DNA from: Flavobacteriales bacterium
GTDB lineage: Bacteria; Bacteroidota; Bacteroidia; Flavobacteriales; Flavobacteriaceae
Assembly (NCBI GenBank): GCA_017303755.1
Contig: JAFLBS010000001.1
Coordinates: forward strand, 372,001 to 436,000
Reading direction: 5' to 3'
DNA: 64,000 nucleotides
The notes below the pieces were generated by a model. It did not search any database. It was not told the origin of the DNA and saw only the letters and a program-made list of their open reading frames with translations. Numbering within the stretch: position 1 is the first letter of the stretch; each line of letters opens with the position of its first letter. Positions 24,205 through 33,421 of the stretch are shown one piece after another. A program made the translations under genes and the position numbers.

Positions 24205-26811
24205 TTACTTTTTCTGCAACATTCTTTTTATTTCATTTAACTTCATCAAAGCTTCAACTGGCGTAAGCGTATTAATATCTAAATGCAAAATTTCTTCTTT
24301 AATTTCTTCCAATAATGGATCATCCAAATTAAAAATACTTAACTGCATATCGTCTTTCATCGATTTTATGCCTGATAGTTCTTCGCTAGAATGGTTTTTC
24401 TCTAGTTTTTTTAATAATTTCTGTGCTCTTTGTATTACCGTTTGCGGCATTCCAGCCATTTTCGCCACGTGAATTCCGAAACTGTGCGCACTTCCTCCTT
24501 TTACTAATTTTCTAATAAAAAGCACAGTATCTTTTAATTCTTTCACCGACACATTATAATTCTGAATTCGAGCAAATTGATCCGACATTTCATTCAATTC
24601 GTGATAATGCGTAGCAAAAAGCGTTTTAGGTCGAGCCGGATTTTCATGCAAAAACTCTGATATCGCCCAAGCAATTGAAATTCCGTCGTACGTACTTGTC
24701 CCACGCCCAATTTCATCCAACAACACCAAACTTCGATCCGAAATATTGTTCAAAATTGAAGCTGTTTCGTTCATCTCCACCATAAAAGTAGACTCACCCA
24801 TCGAAATATTATCACTCGCGCCGACACGTGTAAATATTTTATCGACGATTCCCATCCGCACTTTTTCGGCAGGCACAAAACTTCCTATTTGAGCCAACAA
24901 CACAATCAAAGCCGTTTGTCTTAAAATAGCTGATTTACCCGACATATTCGGCCCAGTAATCATAATCATCTGCTGTGTTTCGCGGTCAAGAAAAACATCA
25001 TTCGCAATGTAAGGAACATCTATTGGCAATCGCTTCTCAATCACCGGATGTCTTCCATTGGTAATTTCTAAATCGAAAGTATCATCTAAAATTGGACACG
25101 AATAATTATTTTCAATAGCCAATTGAGCAAAAGCAGTCAAACAATCCAATTGTGCTACTAGATTAGCATTCAATTGAACAGGTTTAATATAAGTAGCAAT
25201 CCAAACAATTAATTGTTCAAATAACTGACTTTCTATTTGGTGGATTTTTTCTTCAGCTCCTAAAATTTTGGTTTCGTATTCTTTAAGTTCTTCAGTAATG
25301 TAACGCTCCGCATTTACTAATGTTTGCTTGCGAATCCATTCAGCAGGTACTTTGTCTTTGTGTGTATTTCGAACTTCAATATAATAACCAAAGACATTGT
25401 TAAATGATATTTTTAAGGATGAAATTCCAGTGCGTTCGGATTCTCTTCGCTCGATACTTTCTAAAAATTCTTTACCAGAAGTGGAAATATTCCGAAGATC
25501 GTCCAGTTCGGCATGAACTCCAACCGCAATTGCATTTCCTTTTGAAATCGCCACTGGAGCATCGGGATTCAAGGTAGTTTTTATTTTTTCTCTTAGCAAC
25601 TCACAAGCATGCAAACTATCTCCAATAACACGAACGGCTTCTTGTTTGCTCTCTAAAGCAATTGTTTTTATGGGAATAATCGCATCCAAAGAATCTTTGA
25701 GATAAATGACTTCTCTTGGCGAAATTTTCCCCGTTGCCAACTTCGAAATTAAGCGCTCCAAATCGGAAATTTGCTTGATTTGATATTGTATTTGCTTAAG
25801 AATTTCTTGATTTTCTTTGAAATAACTCACTACTTCATGACGATTTCGAATCGCGTTCAACTCTTTTAATGGCAAAGCCAACCATCTTTTAAGCAAACGC
25901 GAACCCATTGGTGACAATGTTTTGTCAATCACATCCAACAAAGTAACCGCATTCTGAGCATTGCTGTGGTACAGTTCTAAATTTCTGATGGTGAATTTAT
26001 CCATCCAAACATAACTGTCTTCGGCAATTCGCTGAATATTCGAAATGTGCTGAATTTTGTTATGTTGCGTTTCAGACAAATAATATAAGATTGCGCCAGC
26101 CGCGATGATTCCGTTAGGCAAATCCTCAACACCAAATCCTTTTAATGATTTGGTTTGGAAATGGTGGGTCAACGTCTGAAAAGCATAATCTTCTTTAAAA
26201 ACCCAATCTTCCAAATAAAACGTATTGAAATCATTCCCAAATTTTTCTTTGAATAGATTTCTGTTGGCTTTATCAATTAAGATTTCACTCGGTTGAAAAT
26301 TCTGCAACAGCTTATCAATGTATTCATCGTTGCCTTGAGCCACCAAATACTCACCTGTTGAAACATCCAAAAAAGAGATTCCGTTGGTAGCTTTTGAAAA
26401 ATAAACAGAAGCTAAAAAATTATTGGATTTGGATTGTAAAACCTCGTCATTAATCGCAACTCCTGGAGTAACCAATTCAGTAACTCCACGTTTTACAATT
26501 GTTTTGGTCATTTTTGGATCTTCTAATTGATCGCAAATGGCAACTCTCAAGCCTGCTTTAACTAATTTAGGCAAATATGTGTTTAAAGAGTGATGCGGAA
26601 ATCCTGCCAAAGCCGTTTCTGTCTCAGAACCAGCACCGCGTTTAGTAAGTACAATTCCGAGTATTTTTGAAGCACGAATGGCATCTTCTCCAAAAGTTTC
26701 ATAAAAATCGCCTACACGAAAAAGCAAACAAGCATCGGGATACTTTCTTTTTATTTCGTTGTACTGCTTCATTAAAGGAGTTTCCTTCACTATCTTCTCT
26801 TTTGATCCCAA
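24205..26811 (-). CDS. mutS: DNA mismatch repair protein MutS
   Basis: Recognises mismatches and small loops and recruits MutL. I choose the TTG at 26811, giving (M)[19 protein letters not shown], because this lines up with the usual start of flavobacterial MutS; the frame is open further up to 26892 with AT-rich, unlikely sequence. 868 residues. Mismatch-contact motif [10 protein letters not shown] (Phe-x-Glu wedge), Walker [11 protein letters not shown], Walker [14 protein letters not shown] and FATHYHEL are all present. It stands alone, downstream of a divergent DUF1573 gene. Confidence 0.94.
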   Translation of the reverse strand: MGSKEKIVKETPLMKQYNEIKRKYPDACLLFRVGDFYETFGEDAIRASKILGIVLTKRGAGSETETALAGFPHHSLNTYLPKLVKAGLRVAICDQLEDPKMTKTIVKRGVTELVTPGVAINDEVLQSKSNNFLASVYFSKATNGISFLDVSTGEYLVAQGNDEYIDKLLQNFQPSEILIDKANRNLFKEKFGNDFNTFYLEDWVFKEDYAFQTLTHHFQTKSLKGFGVEDLPNGIIAAGAILYYLSETQHNKIQHISNIQRIAEDSYVWMDKFTIRNLELYHSNAQNAVTLLDVIDKTLSPMGSRLLKRWLALPLKELNAIRNRHEVVSYFKENQEILKQIQYQIKQISDLERLISKLATGKISPREVIYLKDSLDAIIPIKTIALESKQEAVRVIGDSLHACELLREKIKTTLNPDAPVAISKGNAIAVGVHAELDDLRNISTSGKEFLESIERRESERTGISSLKISFNNVFGYYIEVRNTHKDKVPAEWIRKQTLVNAERYITEELKEYETKILGAEEKIHQIESQLFEQLIVWIATYIKPVQLNANLVAQLDCLTAFAQLAIENNYSCPILDDTFDLEITNGRHPVIEKRLPIDVPYIANDVFLDRETQQMIMITGPNMSGKSAILRQTALIVLLAQIGSFVPAEKVRMGIVDKIFTRVGASDNISMGESTFMVEMNETASILNNISDRSLVLLDEIGRGTSTYDGISIAWAISEFLHENPARPKTLFATHYHELNEMSDQFARIQNYNVSVKELKDTVLFIRKLVKGGSAHSFGIHVAKMAGMPQTVIQRAQKLLKKLEKNHSSEELSGIKSMKDDMQLSIFNLDDPLLEEIKEEILHLDINTLTPVEALMKLNEIKRMLQKK

Positions 26812-26917
26812 TTGTATCGCATTTTTATTAGTCCACGAATTTATATTTTTAAGATTAATAAATAAATAAAAATCGCCAAAATAAATCAACAATAACCGAT
26901 GAGTTTATTATTTTCAT

Positions 26918-26925
26918 TAAATTTG
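26918..26925 (+). promoter_or_regulatory. TAnnTTTG promoter box for the DUF1573 gene
   Basis: TAAATTTG, exact consensus, 24 bases upstream of the ATG at 26950. Confidence 0.5.
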
Positions 26926-26949
26926 TAGGTAATCGAAAATGTTTGTGTC

Positions 26950-27417
26950 ATGAAAAAGTGGATTTTTATTGTATCGCTTATGGTTTTTGGATCGTCATTT
27001 TCAAATGCTCAAACGGCAAAACCTAAAGCAAAAAAACCAGTAGCTACCAAAACTACACCTCAAACAGTTGAAGGAGCTGGAATTCTTTTCAAATCGGATG
27101 TGATTGATTATGGTACCATCGCTCACAAATCAAAAGGAGAAAGAGAATTTGTGTTTACTAATAATGGAAATAAGCCATTGATAATTAAAAGTGCTAAAAG
27201 CACATGTGGTTGCACAGTTCCTACCTTCCCTAAAGATTCAATTCCACCAGGCGAAAAAGGAGTAATTATTGTCAAATACGATACCTCTCGAGCTGGGCCT
27301 TTTACAAAAACAGTAACCGTTACATCCAACGCGGCTCAAGGCACAACAAAAACTCTTTTAATTAAAGGAGATGTCATTCGCCCACCATCAAAAGCAAGCG
27401 AACCAACCAAAAGCTGA
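26950..27417 (+). CDS. DUF1573 domain exported protein
   Basis: 155 residues with a signal peptide (MKKWIFIVSLMVFGSSFSNA) and a Lys/Ala/Pro-rich linker. The Ig-like DUF1573 domain occupies about 40-145: KSDVIDYGTIAHKSKGEREF, then FTNNGNKPLIIKSAKSTCGC and SIPPGEKGVIIVKYDT. The Cys pair in STCGCTVP is conserved in the family. Function not established; periplasmic or outer-membrane associated. It is followed by a terminator. Confidence 0.88.
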   Translation: MKKWIFIVSLMVFGSSFSNAQTAKPKAKKPVATKTTPQTVEGAGILFKSDVIDYGTIAHKSKGEREFVFTNNGNKPLIIKSAKSTCGCTVPTFPKDSIPPGEKGVIIVKYDTSRAGPFTKTVTVTSNAAQGTTKTLLIKGDVIRPPSKASEPTKS

Positions 27418-27444
27418 TTTTTTAACTTGTTAAATATCTTACAA

Positions 27445-27478
27445 CCTCTTGTTTTGTTTGGCAAGAGGATTTTTTTTT
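27445..27478 (+). terminator. Terminator after the DUF1573 gene
   Basis: CCTCTTG / CAAGAGG arms (27445-27451, 27462-27468) with a T run to 27478. Confidence 0.8.
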
Positions 27479-27481
27479 AAA

Positions 27482-27489
27482 TACCTTTG
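27482..27489 (+). promoter_or_regulatory. TAnnTTTG promoter box for the TrmH-like gene
   Basis: TACCTTTG, exact consensus, directly after the preceding T run and only 12 bases from the ATG at 27502. Transcription would start a few bases before the start codon, so the mRNA would be nearly leaderless. Confidence 0.5.
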
Positions 27490-27501
27490 CAAAAAAGAGC
27501 C

Positions 27502-28041
27502 ATGCGAAAATTATTAAATAGTGAATTGGAAAGAAAGTCGATTGTCGATTTCAAGCAAGCGACCAAAACTCCAATCATCATTATTTTAGATGATATTAGA
27601 AGTCTGCATAATATTGGCTCCGTTTTTAGAACTTCAGATGCTTTCCTAATAGAAAAAATATACTTGTGCGGAATTACTGCAATTCCACCCAATAAAGAAA
27701 TTCACAAAACAGCTCTTGGCGCTACTGAAACTGTTGAATGGGAATATGAAAAAGAGGTTTGTAACGTTATCGAAAAATTGAGGTCTAATCAAACCAAAGT
27801 ATACGCAATTGAACAAGTTGAAAATGCTATATTTTTAAACGATTTTGATGTTGAAAGCAATCAAAAATATGCCTTAGTTTTTGGAAACGAAGTATACGGT
27901 GTTGCGCAAAAAGCCATTGAATTATGCGACGGGACAATTGAGATTCCGCAACTTGGCACCAAACATTCTTTAAATATTTCAGTAAGTACAGGAATTGTCG
28001 TTTGGGATTTATATCAAAAAATGAGCACTAAGAATCAATAA
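27502..28041 (+). CDS. TrmH/SpoU family RNA 2'-O-methyltransferase
   Basis: 179 residues, SPOUT fold with the trefoil knot: motif 1 LDDIRSLHNIGSVFRTSDAF, motif 2 YALVFGNEVYGV, motif 3 EIPQLGTKHSLNISVSTGIV. It methylates a ribose 2'-OH in tRNA or rRNA; the short length and lack of an extra RNA-binding domain resemble TrmL/TrmH relatives, but the target site cannot be named. The ATG at 27502 is chosen because the longer frame from 27487 starts within the promoter box. Confidence 0.88.
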   Translation: MRKLLNSELERKSIVDFKQATKTPIIIILDDIRSLHNIGSVFRTSDAFLIEKIYLCGITAIPPNKEIHKTALGATETVEWEYEKEVCNVIEKLRSNQTKVYAIEQVENAIFLNDFDVESNQKYALVFGNEVYGVAQKAIELCDGTIEIPQLGTKHSLNISVSTGIVVWDLYQKMSTKNQ

Positions 28042-28048
28042 ATTATTT

Positions 28049-30190
28049 ATGAAAAATCAACTGTTATTGTTTCTTTTAATAACGCTATTTTCATTCTCTT
28101 TTTCTCATGGAAGACGATTGAAAGTAGTTAGTGACATTACAGTTTTTATTTCTAAAAATGATTCCGTAAAAAGAGGAACCAATAATATTGCTCCTGTTTT
28201 GGTCGCCACTGGAAATCAGATTTATTGCCCAGGAAGTTCATTGAAAATCGTCACTAACATGACCTTCACCGATCCTGATGATACCGGAATTGATGCTGTT
28301 TACATCCAAATTTCTTCGGGATATGTCATCAATGAAGATATCTTAACTCTTACAGGAACCCATCCAAATATCAACTCCACTTGGAATAGTTTTACGGGAA
28401 AACTTTCCCTAACAGGAATTTCATCTCAACCTACGTATGCTGAATTGGAAGCGGCTATTGAAGATATAGAATTTTCAAATAACACTACAAATCCATCAGG
28501 AAGCAGAAGTTTTTCTATTACTATTGGCCAAGCCAATTATCTTCCTTCCAACGGACATTATTACGAATTCAAACCTAATGTTGGAGTGCTTTGGAGTGAT
28601 GCAAAAATCTTAGCTCAAAATTCAACTTATTACGGCTTGCAAGGCTATTTAGCAACAATATCTTCTGCTGACGAAGCTCAAATATCGGGCGAACAAGCAA
28701 CGGGTGCTGGATGGATTGGTGGTAGTGATGAAGAAACGGAGGGCACTTGGAAATGGATGACTGGCCCTGAATTGGGAACCACATTTTGGATTGGAAACTT
28801 TACAGGTTACACCAATAATTATGCTTTTTGGAACTCTAGCGAACCAAACAACCTAGGCGATGAAGATTACGCACACATTACAGCTGTTGGAGTCGGAATT
28901 CCAGGTTCGTGGAACGATTTGTCAAATACAGGTGACACTAGCGGAAACTATCAACCCAAAGGATATATAGTTGAGTACGGCGGAATGCCTGGCGATCCCA
29001 TATTAAACATTTCCACAAGCACAACCTTGACAATTCCATCCATAACTAATACAACTACAGCTACTAGATGTGGTGATGGTAGTGTTACAATTGAGGCAAC
29101 TTCAAACACCGGAATAGTACATTGGTACAGCACAGCAACTGGTGGTGCATTATTAGCAACTGGAAACAGTTTTACAACTCCAATAATATCAGCTGACACT
29201 ATTTTTTATGCTGTGGCTCATTCTCCTAATTGCCCAGATGACAATAGATCTCCAGTAGCCGCATATGTAACCCCACGACCTATTTTAACTGCAAATTCAC
29301 CTTATTTCATGTGTGAAGAAAGCTATAAAGTAATTGAGGTTTTAACCACATCTGGTATCATGTTTTGGTACGATAGTCCAACATCAACAACTCCTATTTT
29401 TCTCGGAACCAATTTTGTTGTTCCCAATATCAATCAAGACACAACCTATTATGCTGAAGCTGATTATAACGGTTGTTTGTCGGTTAGAATTCCAATAGAA
29501 GTAAAAGTGTTTCAAGTTCCTATTGTAACCGATGAAGATTTTATCATTTGTGAAAACGACACTTTAACTTTAGATGCTGGAGTGACAAACGTGAGTTATC
29601 TCTGGTCAACTGGCGCAACAACACCAACCATTCCCTATGATGGACAAGCCAATTATTCTGTAACAGTTACTACGCCAGCACCCGAAAGTTGTTCTAAAGT
29701 TAAGAACTTTACCATTCTTGCCTATACTCGTCCAGAAATCACAAGTGTTCAAGTTTCTGATTTGACTGTTACCATATTTGTTACTGGAAATGGTGTTTAT
29801 GAATATTCTATTGATGGAAGCGCATTTCAGACTTCAAATGTATTTACCGTTTCTGAAGGTGGTTTTTACACTTGTGTTGTACGAGAAATAGGCAATGATT
29901 GTGGCTTTGATACTGAATCGTTTATAGTAGTTTCGTTTCCGAGCTTCTTCACACCCAACAGCGATACTTTTAACGACACGTGGACCGTAAAAGGAATTAG
30001 CAACTACCCCAATGCCGAAATCAAAATATTTGATCGATTTGGTAAATTAATGTTTGTCATAAATAATGAAAATCCGAGTTGGGATGGAACGTTTAATGGA
30101 AAAATTGTTCCTGCTTCTGACTATTGGTACATTGCCAAAATCAACGAGTCTTTCCCTGAAAACAGAGGGCATTTTTCGTTAAAAAGATAA
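28049..30190 (+). CDS. Secreted C-type lectin-domain protein with T9SS type B (gliding-associated) C-terminal domain
   Basis: 713 residues with a signal peptide (first ~20). A C-type lectin-like domain spans about 170-312: GHYYEFKPNVGVLWSDAKIL, GWIGGSDEETEGTWKWMTGP, FWNSSEPNNLGDEDYAHI and GSWNDL carry the typical W-I-G-x-x-D, E-P-N and W-N-D motifs of a sugar-binding site. Ig-like repeats follow (VHWYSTATGGALLATG, FWYDSPTSTTPIFLG). The last ~85 residues (FFTPNSDTFNDTWTVKGI through IKIFDRFGKLMF) are the CHU_C/type B sorting domain. It is probably a surface adhesin or glycan-binding protein exported by T9SS. It begins 7 bases after the TrmH-like gene. Confidence 0.85.
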   Translation: MKNQLLLFLLITLFSFSFSHGRRLKVVSDITVFISKNDSVKRGTNNIAPVLVATGNQIYCPGSSLKIVTNMTFTDPDDTGIDAVYIQISSGYVINEDILTLTGTHPNINSTWNSFTGKLSLTGISSQPTYAELEAAIEDIEFSNNTTNPSGSRSFSITIGQANYLPSNGHYYEFKPNVGVLWSDAKILAQNSTYYGLQGYLATISSADEAQISGEQATGAGWIGGSDEETEGTWKWMTGPELGTTFWIGNFTGYTNNYAFWNSSEPNNLGDEDYAHITAVGVGIPGSWNDLSNTGDTSGNYQPKGYIVEYGGMPGDPILNISTSTTLTIPSITNTTTATRCGDGSVTIEATSNTGIVHWYSTATGGALLATGNSFTTPIISADTIFYAVAHSPNCPDDNRSPVAAYVTPRPILTANSPYFMCEESYKVIEVLTTSGIMFWYDSPTSTTPIFLGTNFVVPNINQDTTYYAEADYNGCLSVRIPIEVKVFQVPIVTDEDFIICENDTLTLDAGVTNVSYLWSTGATTPTIPYDGQANYSVTVTTPAPESCSKVKNFTILAYTRPEITSVQVSDLTVTIFVTGNGVYEYSIDGSAFQTSNVFTVSEGGFYTCVVREIGNDCGFDTESFIVVSFPSFFTPNSDTFNDTWTVKGISNYPNAEIKIFDRFGKLMFVINNENPSWDGTFNGKIVPASDYWYIAKINESFPENRGHFSLKR

Positions 30191-30191
30191 A

Positions 30192-31325
30192 TTAGTTCGA
30201 CTTTTTATAAATTTCATCTAAAATGAAAATGTAGTCGTTTTGGTACTTCACAAAATCTTTTTCTGAAACATCAATCACCAAAACATTCAAGTCTTTTTGT
30301 GTTTTGATGTAATCCAAATAACCTTCGTTGATGCGTTCCAAATATTCTGCAGGAATTTCTTGCTCGTAACTTCTGCCGCGTCGTTTTATATTTTGTAGTA
30401 ATTTTTCAGTATTCTGATACAAATAAATGTACAAATCGGGCTTTGGCATTTCTTTGTAAATAATATCAAAAAGCGTTTTATACAATCGGTATTCATCTTC
30501 TTGCAGTGTTACTTTTGCAAAAATCAACGATTTAAAAATGTGATAATCGGCAACGATGAAATCTTTAAACAAATCAAGTTGTGCCAAATCGTCTGAAATT
30601 TGTTGGTAACGATCGGCCAAAAAAGACATTTCAAGCGGAAAAGCATACCGATTTTGATCTTTATAAAACTTAGGCAAAAATGGGTTATCTGCAAATCGCT
30701 CTAAAACGGTTTTAGCATTAAAATCCTCTGCCATTTTGGTAGTTAACGTCGTTTTTCCAGCACCAATATTTCCTTCAATAGCAATATAATTATAAGTACT
30801 TAAATCGATTTTTTTTAATGGTGAAGTTAATTCTGAAATCACCTTGCAACTTCCTTTATCAGGGCATTTTGCAATCAATTCGTTTATAGAAAGTTTGGTT
30901 TCTGGATGATTCCAATCAGAGATTAATTCACGTAAAGGAAGTAATACAAACAAACGTTCACTCAAAAATTTATGTGGAATCTGAAGTTGCTCTTCTTGTA
31001 TCATTTCGTCATCATACGAAACAACATCTACATCAATTATTCTCGGTTGATATTCCGCTGAATTAGTTCGAACTCGCCCAAGAGTATTTTCCACTTTAAG
31101 TATCCGTTTGAGCACTTTTTGAGGTTTTAGATGAGTATGAATCAACACCGCACAATTGTAGAATTTCTCACTTTCAAATCCCCAAGAATCCGACTCAAAC
31201 AAAGACGAAACCTTAACAATAGTTCCTACTTCATTGTGCAACAAATCGATACAGTGCTGAATGTTTTTCTGCCTATCTCCCAAATTGCTCCCCAACGAAA
31301 GTATAACCTGATTTTGCGATTTCAT
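30192..31325 (-). CDS. folK: Bifunctional HPPK (FolK) - deoxynucleoside kinase fusion
   Basis: 377 residues from MKSQNQVILSLGSNLGD (start at 31325; three extra codons upstream are possible). The N-terminal ~160 residues are 6-hydroxymethyl-7,8-dihydropterin pyrophosphokinase: SLGSNLGDRQKNI, LLHNEVGTIVKVSSLFES, QPRIIDVDVVSYDD, IPHKFLSERLFVLLPL. From about residue 180, YNYIAIEGNIGAGKTTLTTK is the P-loop of a dNK-type kinase, with ERFADNPFLPKFYKDQNRYA and RRGRSYEQEIPAEYLERI as substrate and lid motifs. Folate synthesis and deoxynucleoside salvage are thus on one chain, an arrangement known in Bacteroidota. It is convergent with the lectin gene, one base apart. Confidence 0.92.
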   Translation of the reverse strand: MKSQNQVILSLGSNLGDRQKNIQHCIDLLHNEVGTIVKVSSLFESDSWGFESEKFYNCAVLIHTHLKPQKVLKRILKVENTLGRVRTNSAEYQPRIIDVDVVSYDDEMIQEEQLQIPHKFLSERLFVLLPLRELISDWNHPETKLSINELIAKCPDKGSCKVISELTSPLKKIDLSTYNYIAIEGNIGAGKTTLTTKMAEDFNAKTVLERFADNPFLPKFYKDQNRYAFPLEMSFLADRYQQISDDLAQLDLFKDFIVADYHIFKSLIFAKVTLQEDEYRLYKTLFDIIYKEMPKPDLYIYLYQNTEKLLQNIKRRGRSYEQEIPAEYLERINEGYLDYIKTQKDLNVLVIDVSEKDFVKYQNDYIFILDEIYKKSN

Positions 31326-31462
31326 ATCCCGCAAAATAACTAAAAAGAAATTTAAAATTAAACCGAAAACCGTTTGTGTTGATAACTATTTTTTTGAATT
31401 TCTAATCCCAAATTGTAACAAATTACATAAAATGACAACTTATGTACTAAAATTAATTAAGT

Positions 31463-33220
31463 ATGAGATTTTTAGGAAATGTATTAGCAACTGTAGTCGG
31501 AATTTTTGTATTCCTTATGGTTTTTTTCTTTGGATTTATATTGATAGGTCTTTTATTTGGTGGCGATTCTGAGACTGTGAAAGTAAAAGAAAAATCAGTA
31601 ATTGAATTGGATTTGTCAAAAGTAAATTACGATTATGCTGGAAAAACCAATTTTAAAGACTTTCAATGGTACGAAGACCAACACAACGGTTTATCTGACA
31701 TCATTAAAGCCATTGAATACGCAAAAACGGATGATGATATCAAAGGAATTTCGATTTTAAATAATAATTCTAATTTAGGAATAGCACAAACCAAAGCGCT
31801 TCGCGATGCTTTAGAAAACTTTAAACAATCGAAGAAATTTGTGTACTCGTATGCTGATGTATATTCGCAAAAAGACTATTACCTTAACTCGGTTGCCAAT
31901 ACCATTTATGTTAATCCAATAGGTGAAATTGATTTCAAAGGATTGTCTACCGAAATCATGTTTTTTAAAGATTTTCAAGAAAAATCAGGGCTAAAAATGG
32001 AAGTGATTCGTCACGGAAAATACAAAAGTGCTGTTGAACCTTTCCTAGAAAATAAAATGAGCGAAGCCAATAAAGAACAAACATTGGCCTTGTTAAACTC
32101 GGTTTGGAATTCATTAATTGCTGATATTTCTAAAACCAGAAATATTCCGACCTCTCGTTTGAACGAAATTGCAAACGGACTTTTAGCTCGTACTCCCGAA
32201 ATGGCATTGAAAGAAAAACTTATCGACAAAATTGCCTACGAGGATGTATATCATGCCGACATCAAAAAAGCACTGAAAGTGGATGATGATGAAGATTACA
32301 ACAAAGTTTCAATTGAAGAATATGCCGAAAAAATTGCAACTACAACAGCCGATTACAGTACCAAAAATAAAATTGCCATCATTTATGCTCAAGGCGAAAT
32401 TTTAAGTGGCGAAGGTGATGTGAGTTACATCGGCGAAGGTTCAATGCGTCGCTCTCTTCAAGAAGCACGAAAAGATGAAAACGTAAAAGCCATTGTACTT
32501 CGTATTGATAGTCCAGGTGGAAGCGCTTTGACTTCAGAACTCATCTGGCGCGAAATTGAATTGACCAAAAAAGTAAAACCAGTAGTGGTTTCTATGGGAA
32601 ATGTAGCGGCTTCTGGCGGATATTATATTGCGTGCAATGCTGATAAAATTTACGCTGAATCGAATACTATAACAGGTTCAATTGGTGTTTTCGGAACATT
32701 ACCCAATTTCACTCAAGCATTCAACAAATTAGGGATCAACACCGAACAAGTAAAAACCCACGAAAGAGCCAACAATTACACTCCTTTTGTAAATTTAGAC
32801 GAAAACACTCGTGCTTTCTACCAAGAAAGTGTAGAAAAAATCTATTCCACTTTTGTAAATCGTGTTGCAACTGGACGAAAACTGACTTTTGCTCAAGTTG
32901 ACTCAATTGGTCAAGGTAGAGTTTGGAGTGGTCAAGATGCTTTGAAAATTGGTTTAGTAGATAAAATTGGTGGAATGGACGATGCTATTAAAGAAGCAGC
33001 TTCGTTGGCCAAAATCAAAGAATACCGCACTCAGGATTTCCCAGAATATGAAAAAGATTTTGAAGACGTCTTGGCTCAATTTGGATTTGCACAAAGCAAA
33101 GAAGCGATTATGAAAGAAGAATTAGGAATTGAAAACTATGAGATTCTTCAACGTTTAAAAAGACTACAACAATTAAAAGGTGTTCAAGCAATGATGCCAT
33201 ATGAAATAAAAATAAATTGA
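31463..33220 (+). CDS. sppA: Signal peptide peptidase SppA, 67-kDa type
   Basis: 585 residues, the long two-repeat form. An N-terminal membrane helix (about 8-33, VLATVVGIFVFLMVFFFGFI) anchors it with the protease domains facing the periplasm. The Ser/Lys dyad is K188 in HGKYKSAVEPF of the first repeat and S384 in GNVAASGGYYIAC of the second, as in E. coli SppA. VLRIDSPGGSALTSELIW is the second-repeat substrate groove. It degrades cleaved signal peptides in the inner membrane. It is divergent from folK-dNK and followed by a terminator. Confidence 0.94.
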   Translation: MRFLGNVLATVVGIFVFLMVFFFGFILIGLLFGGDSETVKVKEKSVIELDLSKVNYDYAGKTNFKDFQWYEDQHNGLSDIIKAIEYAKTDDDIKGISILNNNSNLGIAQTKALRDALENFKQSKKFVYSYADVYSQKDYYLNSVANTIYVNPIGEIDFKGLSTEIMFFKDFQEKSGLKMEVIRHGKYKSAVEPFLENKMSEANKEQTLALLNSVWNSLIADISKTRNIPTSRLNEIANGLLARTPEMALKEKLIDKIAYEDVYHADIKKALKVDDDEDYNKVSIEEYAEKIATTTADYSTKNKIAIIYAQGEILSGEGDVSYIGEGSMRRSLQEARKDENVKAIVLRIDSPGGSALTSELIWREIELTKKVKPVVVSMGNVAASGGYYIACNADKIYAESNTITGSIGVFGTLPNFTQAFNKLGINTEQVKTHERANNYTPFVNLDENTRAFYQESVEKIYSTFVNRVATGRKLTFAQVDSIGQGRVWSGQDALKIGLVDKIGGMDDAIKEAASLAKIKEYRTQDFPEYEKDFEDVLAQFGFAQSKEAIMKEELGIENYEILQRLKRLQQLKGVQAMMPYEIKIN

Positions 33221-33252
33221 TCGAAAAACGACAGTTGAGTTAGTTGTTTTAT

Positions 33253-33287
33253 AATCCGTTCTTGTGCAAAAATGAACGGATTTTTTT
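33253..33287 (+). terminator. Terminator after sppA
   Basis: AATCCGTTC (33253-33261) and GAACGGATT (33274-33282) with a T run. Confidence 0.82.
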
Positions 33288-33421
33288 ATATAATTTCACT
33301 TTAAATTATGAAATATTTATGGAAATAGTATAAATTTAATTGTGTGTAAAATACTAATTTTACTTATTCATAATTTAGGCAAGATTATTGCACATCAATA
33401 GCACTATAAATACATTCCGTC

